Assembly (NCBI GenBank): GCA_964036155.1 | Contig: OZ038422.1 | Location: 56,257,201 to 56,321,200 of the forward strand | Source of the DNA: Diploscapter coronatus | Lineage: Eukaryota > Nematoda > Chromadorea > Rhabditida > Rhabditidae | DNA: 64,000 nt | Reading direction: 5' to 3' | In this document: positions 57,350 through 64,000 of the stretch, piece after piece | Numbering within the stretch: the first letter of the stretch is position 1 | How the letters are laid out: each line of letters starts with the position of its first letter | Translations under genes and position numbers: made by a program | Notes under the pieces: generated by a model | The model's input: the letters and a program-made list of their open reading frames with translations, nothing else | Database searches by the model: none | What the model was told of the DNA's origin: nothing

Positions 57350-59016
57350 TCGCAGATTGTTCAAGATGGCAAGGACGATGACACTCAGTCAGAGTCGAGC
57401 ATCGGATTCCACTCAGACTGCAGCTATTCAATAGAAGATGATGTGTCTAAAACGCGTCTATCGTCGCTACCTGATTTCGCAGATATTGAAAGTAACTGGA
57501 TCAAGAAAGGGTAAACTTCTTCATAACATGATTGAATATTGTTTATCTGAATGTTTTATCTTGCTAGTTAATTAGTTATCTTACAAAGTTCGAGCTATGT
57601 AATGTCTAATTGTAGAGGCATTTCCGTAATAATCCAAATTTATAATTATTAAAAATTGCAGCAATTTCCATCCAGGAAGCTCTAAAAAACTTGAACTATA
57701 TACGGATGAAAATGGAAAGAGGCGTCTTGTCAAGTCTGAGGATGAAGGATCTGACGACAAGGAAGATTTACTTAGGATTTTGGGTGCATAAAAATAACAT
57801 CGAAAGATATGATACAATAGTGCTTGTTTAGAAAGTTTATCGAGAAGGCATAAGAATATCGTTAGATTTCAACTTTACCGAACTCAAAACCCAGGGCAAT
57901 ATTGCATTGTCATGCCATATTTCGAAACGACGCTGACTAGAATGCTAGAATCGCAAGGTCGTAACGGATTGTCGCTTAACTTTGTAAAAAAGGCTGCCTT
58001 GCAAGTGAGTTCACTAGGCAATTAATAAAAGCAATGCCGTAGTACTGAGAAGTAGTACCGCAAAAATTAATGAATGTGCATATTTTGAACCAACTAAAAA
58101 GTAATAAATTACCCATAAGGTATGAAATAGGGATTTAGTAATAGAATGTTGAATGTCAAATTTTTCAGCTCAGAAAATTTATTTATATAAATGATAATTT
58201 TATAGATTTTTTGGGCTTATTTTTATTAATTGCTGTTTACTGTCGATATCGTATTTCGTTATGAATCTACATTCCAGCTTCTCGACGCAGTTTCCTTCGT
58301 GCACATTAAGGGATTTGCTCATCTGGGCGTCAAGAAAGACAACATCCTGCTGACGCTGAGAGGAAATGTCAAACTGACTGATTTCGACACCTGCATTTCA
58401 TTAGATTCAAACAATCAAGGTTATTTCGTATCGTATAAGGAATTGGAAAGGAAATGCCAGCAAATTTACCGGCCTCCGGAAATGGAAAGAGTTAGTTATG
58501 CAGGGTCTGAAACGTGAAATAAAATGATTATTTATAGATGAAAAATAGAGATTCCGATAAATTTGATGTTCGCTATGTTGAAAGTTGGATGTGTGGAATT
58601 GTTATTTTTGAGATGTTACTCGGTAAGCTTAGTGAGTGCTGAATTTCCCGAATAAATGGGTCTAGGAAGAACACCGCATCAATCGCATAAAAATGAAAGA
58701 TTCGATCCGGCTAATGAGGATTATCAAGTCTAAATGAAATCTTATCGAATAGTTTGCAAAAATTGATTTGCAGGAGGCTAATAACATCGACATGCTTCTA
58801 GGAAATGTAATTCGGAAACTTCTCGAGAAAAATCTAAAAATTAGATACACACCTTATTTCGCACTGAAACTGCTACAAGGAATGGAGATAAGTGACGATT
58901 CTGATATCGATGAAATCGGATCGAGGCCAAACTCTGTCAATTCAAACGGGGAACAGACAGGTTGTTGTGATATTTCCATAATTAGTCAGCCTAAAATCTG
59001 TTGTACATTGTCGTAA
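57350..59016 (+). CDS. Protein-kinase-like gene lacking the catalytic Asp (predicted pseudokinase)
   Basis: A spliced gene with a kinase-fold product. An acidic lead (QIVQDGKDDDTQSESSIG) precedes an N-lobe remnant (KKGNFHPGSSKKLELYTDE, RRLVKSED, with Lys where VAIK Lys is expected). The C-helix region is EDLLRILESLSRRHKNIVRF, the hinge YCIVMPYFETTLTRML, and the catalytic loop FAHLGVKKDNILL. Here HRD is replaced by HLG, so the catalytic base Asp is missing. The DFG motif is DFD (VKLTDFDTC). The activation segment ends RPPE, and WMCGIVIFEMLLGRTPH is the F-helix region. The Ser/Asp-rich tail runs to the stop at 59014. Exon junctions from 57356 onward are in frame. The 5' end is unresolved. I cannot assign a kinase family; it might still bind nucleotide. 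Confidence 0.7.
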
Positions 59017-60110
59017 ATTGAATACAATGCATTTTTTCGAGATTTTAATTTAGCTGATTTACAATATTCGCTAGTAAAACTTACAAGGAGAGCTTACCTA
59101 ATGGCAAAACTGTTTCACATAGTAGAGAAATAATTTATGCTAACGTTTAAATTCCCATACTATTTTCTCACGTTATAAAACCATTTTCTGAATATTCAAG
59201 GGTAGGAAGGTCTCAGTTGCACTTTTCAACTAATTCATATTCGTGATCAGAACATTTGAAAACACCTATTGGTTAAAAAATGATCAAACGTGGTATGACA
59301 TTAGGTATGCTTTCCGTGTTAGATGATGTTCGTAATATTTTATGTCAATATCCTGCCTTAAATCGTGTAATCTTGTGTACATTTTTTATTTGTGCAAGCT
59401 ACTTACTATGGGACAATGTTTTACGTAGACAAAATTATCATTATTCATAAACCTTCCCTTATTGTTTCGATAGATGTTCATAATATTACCCGCTAAGATT
59501 CATTTATATAAAATGTAATATACGACCCTGAAGTTGAATTAGAATAAACAATAATCTCTTGTTATGTATGCTATTTTCAAAGTGAACTAATTATCCACAA
59601 GAAATTTAAAATTTACTACTAATAGTCGTATTAATTTTCAATAACTATCTAAATCTATTGGGCTGGTCAATAATTTCTTTCCCGCTTTCGTCCTTCCGTC
59701 ATAACTAAAGACTGGTAACTACTAATATGGAAAGGGTTACTGTATATTAGAATACGGTACCTAAGCTTGCCACAGACGACGTTTCAAGCTTTTATGCGTT
59801 ACTTATAAAATTTGAGCAAGAATAATTGCGATAGGGTTTATGTAGAGCGATATTTACTTTTTCGTCCAATTCTTCAACGAATAATGAAAAATATGATCGG
59901 AAATGCAATGAAGTCTTAAAATGATAATTATCAGATCGCTAGTCAATATTTTCCTATAAAGATACTAAAGCGGGGTTCAGATATTTATTCGATAATCAGC
60001 TGCTAGTCTTCTATCATTATTATTAACATTTGGTTTTCTGATAATTTGTTTAAAGGAAGAAAAAAACTATTAAAAATTTCCTCGAAAATGAGAAAGACTT
60101 ATTGACCAAC
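59017..60110. other. Intergenic region, tail-to-tail
   Basis: 1.1 kb of AT-rich sequence without a supported gene or a clear repeat. AATAAAC near 59542 and similar signals are present. Confidence 0.5.
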
Positions 60111-63044
60111 TCAATAGAAGAATTCACTCCAAATTCGAAGGTATTTTGGCACTCTATAGGATTCCTCAGCTTCGAATTCGTACACGTATTTCAGTCTTTG
60201 AGTGACGGCATCGACTAATCTATCGTTGTATTTTGCAGGATAGTCTGTATACTCAAAATGAGTGCGATTGGGTATTCTGTCCCACACAAATCGAGATCGA
60301 AGTCGGTAATGCCTAAAATAACGCGTTTATTGAGACTTTTCGTAATTTTGTGCAGAATTTCGTTTCTCTCAAATCTACCAAATAAATTATTGATCATTTT
60401 TCTCCACAGTCAGGATAACATCAACCGATCTTTCTTAATTTCGAAAGATAGAAAAAGAAAAAAAGAACATTAAGATTCTCATAGATATTCTGCATGAAGT
60501 CATGGGAGGATCTAATCCAATCAATTGATGAAAAATAAACCTTGAAACCCCTTGCTCTGGTTTGACTGAATAACCTCGATATCCATTGTACATTTTGCGA
60601 GGATAATGCGTCCACATGTATAGGACTTTGTGTGGCTGGACGATTGATTTGACGACCCATCCTACAAATAAAATGATCAGCTCTTTGAAAAATTATAGTT
60701 GCTTGAGTAATATTCAGAAGCATATAAGTATAACAAGAAATATGTACTAACTAGTAGTTTTGAGTTTTACATTCTCTATTATAGTCTGCGTATTTTTTCA
60801 GATTAAAAGCTACCTGGCGGAGTTACCATAGTAGTGTTGTGGTACCGTTGTGTGGGCATCCATTCCTTTACCTATGTATATATCATTGCTTTGAATTTGA
60901 TCCTATGGATAGTTTTACCTGTTTGACGTCTTTGTATCTTTTCGGCAGATTATCACTCTTGTGAATCCATCTCTGTCTGAATGTGACGGACCCGATTTTC
61001 GAATCGTGTTGAGTTATGTTCATGAGGAAGTCTTCGAGAGTTCCTCCCGATTCATTCATCAGAAGACGCTCGTCCATATCAACAAAAGCTGTCCTGGAAG
61101 GAATAATTCCTCGTACTGTTTAGTTTAGACGAACTAGAAGTTCCTTCGTTAAAGTTCTCAAAGATCGAAATTGGCATATAAGCCTAGTTAATAGAGGGGC
61201 TAGAGTAACAGAATCTAATTGTGCTAACTAAAAAATAAAAAAAATTATGTGTACTTCTTTTCTTACTATCTCAACATTGAGTTCATCTTGCTAACAATGA
61301 AACGCACATTTCCTTACCAATTGGAAAAGTATCTGTTCCGTAAGAGACAATCGTGGATTTGGATGGTCTGCCAATCCCTTGGGTCTCTTAGAAGTCTGTC
61401 AACAATCGAGATTACTTCAACCTGAAATGAAAACAGACAAATGAAAATTGAATAGTTCATCAAAACTCACATTGCCTGTTCGTACATAATCGTCCAATAA
61501 AACCCGATCATATGGCTCTAAGTCATCCGTTATATAGATGAAGAAATAAGTCGCTCCCTAGGGGTAGACAAATTGTATTTTTATGTCCTTACGAAACTAA
61601 TATTGTACCTGAATTTTGTAGTGCTCAATGAATTCGGCTAAAACGAGCAAATTAATAAATTTTACAAATAGCTGCTGATTTCTTGCTTCGTTTCATAGTA
61701 GAAAGAAATCGTCGTTGCACGATTAAAAGAAATGCACCAACCCAGAAAGAGCCATTTTGGTTCGTCGCCGTAAATGGGAGCGAGGCACACGGAAAAGAAG
61801 TGTTCTGCTACTAAAATTTACCGTCATCTTTTTAATTTTTTCTCGAAATTTACCTGGATTTGTTCTGTCGACAAATCTTATTGGTGGTTCTCTTTTACCG
61901 TCCTCTGTTTCAGAAATCGAAATAAATTTCGCCTTCGGTCTTCTGGCGCAATAAATTACTGATTCTAAACATGGAAGGAAGTAGAATTAGTGTAACTGCT
62001 GCTGGAAAGATCGAAATCAATAATAATTTGGAAGCACGCAACTTTAGTGACACTGCTAAAAGTAAAACTCACAAAGGAAGTGCACAGATCGGAATTCATT
62101 AATTTTGGTAAAAATTACCGAACAGGGATTTTCAATGAAGGAGATCACAATGGCAAAGTCAAAAAGTTCAAAACGGGAACCTGGAGTTAAGAACTTTTTA
62201 GCTGTCTTTTATTCGTGTTTTGCGTTAAAAATAAGCAAATTCGCTTTTCAAAAAAGTCTAACTTTCTAAGTCGAAATCGAAGTGAATTTATATCTTGGGA
62301 AAAAAAACGTCGAAGTTTGGGGTATTTTGAAGTTGAAATTTCGCAATCTTGCTTTATATTATGAAGGCTATTTGGAAACCATAAGCCCTTAAGCCATTAC
62401 GAAATAGTATATAGTTAGGGGAGGGTATTGCAAGATAGGATTTCTTTTGCATACTATTTCGCATGGCTTGAGGGCGTATGGTTTCCAAACTGCTCATTAT
62501 GAATTAGTTAGCGAACCTGGAAAAACGAATGACTTAAATGGTTTTCCAATGTTCTGTCCGCGGTTGTCAAAGTAGTGACAGTAGATGGTTTTCAGAAACA
62601 TATTCATCGACAAAATCTGCACAGCAACTTGATCCGAATATTCATATGCTGCTAACATAGATGTTGAAGCTCGCATGTAGCTCTAGAATTAATTCATCAC
62701 CAAACTAAGGTGAAATATGCCAAATGTACTTTTCTACTGGTATTATCCTTGCTCGCCTCCAGCAGATATGTCAAATTTGGCAATCTATCTGCTTCTTCCA
62801 ATGAAAAATCGTCGTTGAGATTTAGATTGTTATTTTTATACAATTCTCGGTCATTTGAACAGTTACATTCTTCGAAATTTGATCCAATTGTACGATCAAC
62901 TTCTGAAAGATTAAACTATTCAAAAATCGATCTCGAAAGTGTTACTCGACCTCCTCCTATAATGCGAACGTAATTTGCTGACCATAGGAAAATAAGCACC
63001 ATCATTACGAGGGCTATTATGAAGAATCGATTTTCAGATATCAT
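60111..63044 (-). CDS. GT92 (DUF23) family glycosyltransferase, type II membrane protein
   Basis: A Golgi-type glycosyltransferase of family GT92, the C. elegans GALT-1 type that adds galactose to core-fucose of N-glycans; other members have unknown acceptors. The N-terminus MISENRFFIIALVMMVLIFL is a signal anchor, then an Asn-rich stem. Family blocks follow: QILSMNMFLKTIYCHYFDNR, ESVIYCARRPKAKF, HFFSVCLAPIYGDEPKWLFL, AEFIEHYKIQGATYFFIYIT, YDRVLLDDYVRTGNVEV, DCLLRNRYFSNW, then TAFVDMDERLL with the DxD metal motif, VTFRQRWIHKSD, RYHNTTMVTPPGW, KVLYMWTHYP and SRHYRLRSRFVWD. All joins are in frame. A Met 24 codons upstream (63116) would lengthen the cytoplasmic end. Element 62367 lies in an intron between the FVFP and ESVIY exons. 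Confidence 0.88.
62367..62495. mobile_element. MITE of family M2, copy 2, with 9-bp TSD
   Basis: 129 bp in a GT92 intron. Long terminal inverted repeats: left TTTGGAAACCATAAGCCCTT continuing to GCCATTACGAAATAGTAT; right the reverse complement of TTTGGAAACCATACGCCCTC continuing to GCCATGCGAAATAGTAT. Flanks are ATTATGAAG (62358-62366) and ATTATGAAT (62496-62504), 8 of 9 bases matching. Second copy at 41403. A 9-bp duplication suggests MULE-type mobilisation. Confidence 0.7.
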
Positions 63045-63678
63045 TTTCGTGAGACCTAATATCTCGTAACTTATTACAGATGCATGGTTGTTATAATGTC
63101 TAGAGCTGAATAGCAATAAAATTACGAATAAACAAAAATATCAGGAAATTTCAACAGTGAGTATTTAGGAATAAATTATCTTCTATATTCGAGTGATATT
63201 ATTAAATTAGCACGCAAATAAAATGCAATTGTAATTTGGAATGATAGGTAACTAAAATTATGTATCAATAAAGATCAGTATGTTGCAAAGAATCTAATGC
63301 GTTTACGTGTCAAAAATGCTATAAGCAGCTATACAAACACGGATTTTCGTTTATTCATTGTGACATTTATAATCCAATAGTTTTCTACGATTTTCTGAAA
63401 GAAATGTAATCAATATTTATTCGCTATCATTTGTTCCATAAATGAATTTCCATAATAATTGATTAACTCCTAAATGACATATACATATCATAAAATCCAA
63501 CTGATCATAGAATATCACGATATTTTATCAAAAAGTGAGCAACAAGTATTAGCTTTATGAATGAATGATTGAATACCTTCATTTAAAAATAAGAGTTCAT
63601 ATAAAATAAGTGCTAAAGGCAGCGAGATCAAACACGAATCATCATCCTAAGAGCAATTAATGAAGCGATACCAATTTG
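63045..63678. other. Intergenic region upstream of the GT92 gene
   Basis: AT-rich. It holds the possible alternative GT92 start at 63116 and the 3' UTR side of the gene at the right edge. No other feature is seen. Confidence 0.5.
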
Positions 63679-64000
63679 TTACGACGCACTAGGCTTATTG
63701 CTATCTGAATTATTCTGACTGTTACTGTTCTGTTGTGGTTTGTAGAGTGGAAGCGTGAGTGGCTTTGGTGAGTTGGTTGATTGACGGGACGGAGGAGCAG
63801 GGGAGTGGGACTCTTGAACCGACTGAATGGAGGCAATCGAGACAGAGGAGACTGTGGGCAGATTAAGACGAGCCGCGAGGAGATTGGGCTGAGGATGGGG
63901 TAGGACGACTGGGGCTGAAGTGGGTGCAGATGCAGACGCAGATGGAGAGGGGAAGGGACGATGCGAAGGCACTTGCTGCTGTTGAGGATTCTGAGAAGAG
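63679..64000 (-). CDS. 3' exon of an unidentified Ser/Pro/Gln-rich protein, partial
   Basis: The frame is open from the right edge down to the stop at 63679. The visible 107 residues are low complexity: a poly-Gln patch (NPQQQQVPSHRP), Ser/Pro/Ala repeats (PSPSASASAPTSAP), SSVSIASIQSVQES, and Asn/Gln/Ser-rich KPQQNSNSQNNSDS at the end. Such tails are common in transcriptional and RNA-binding proteins, but no domain is present to support a function. The codon use and sustained frame make it likely real coding sequence. The rest of the gene lies beyond the window. Confidence 0.6.
   Translation of the reverse strand, partial: SSQNPQQQQVPSHRPFPSPSASASAPTSAPVVLPHPQPNLLAARLNLPTVSSVSIASIQSVQESHSPAPPSRQSTNSPKPLTLPLYKPQQNSNSQNNSDSNKPSAS

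Noticed and set aside
1..64000. tRNA, rRNA or spliced-leader RNA genes
   Set aside because: No B-box-like GGTTCGAANCC context with a fitting acceptor stem and no spliced-leader core were noticed by eye. A covariance-model scan would be needed to exclude them.

Overview
The window is nuclear DNA from a nematode. The evidence is a chain of spliced genes with mostly 35-60 nt minimal introns, pyrimidine-rich acceptors directly upstream of start codons that look like spliced-leader trans-splice sites, and several families that are nematode-specific or strongly nematode-expanded: a cuticle collagen, an Sre-like chemoreceptor pair, an eggshell-type chitin-binding proteoglycan, a GT92 glycosyltransferase and a tyrosinase with the C-terminal Cys-rich tail. 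The species is not identified. Intron density is far higher than in Caenorhabditis, and seven GC-AG introns can be read directly.

Positions 1-37,000 form a gene-dense conserved block. In order it holds the 5' end of EFTUD2 (minus), DHX34, ribonucleotide reductase large subunit, HIRA, MOCS2A, FTSJ1, a BTB/T1 KCTD-like gene, an RMDN/RMD-1 gene (minus) and a three-domain chitin-binding proteoglycan. These are housekeeping genes for splicing, NMD, dNTP synthesis, chromatin, Moco synthesis, tRNA methylation and spindle or microtubule work. MOCS2A and FTSJ1 lie close enough to be an operon. The introns carry many small non-autonomous transposons, some with readable target-site duplications (9 bp MULE-like, 8 bp hAT-like, TA mariner-like).

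Positions 37,000-64,000 are AT-richer and more accessory. They hold a tyrosinase (minus) with two foldback elements in its first intron, then a large inverted duplication of about 43.2-46.3 kb against 49.6-52.2 kb. Each arm has an apparently intact Sre-like receptor gene, pointing away from each other, and an F-box/kelch gene sits in the loop. Next comes a 314-residue cuticle collagen that I reconstruct from 25 exons, many of only 8-19 nt. After it come a kinase-like gene lacking the catalytic HRD aspartate, a GT92 glycosyltransferase with a signal anchor (minus), and the 3' exon of one more minus-strand gene.

The most unusual items are the micro-exon collagen, the inverted receptor duplication whose inner ends coincide with a dispersed repeat, the excess of GC-AG introns, and the predicted pseudokinase. 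Exon borders were derived by hand from reading frame, splice consensus and family knowledge. Where a 5' end is uncertain the entry says so.
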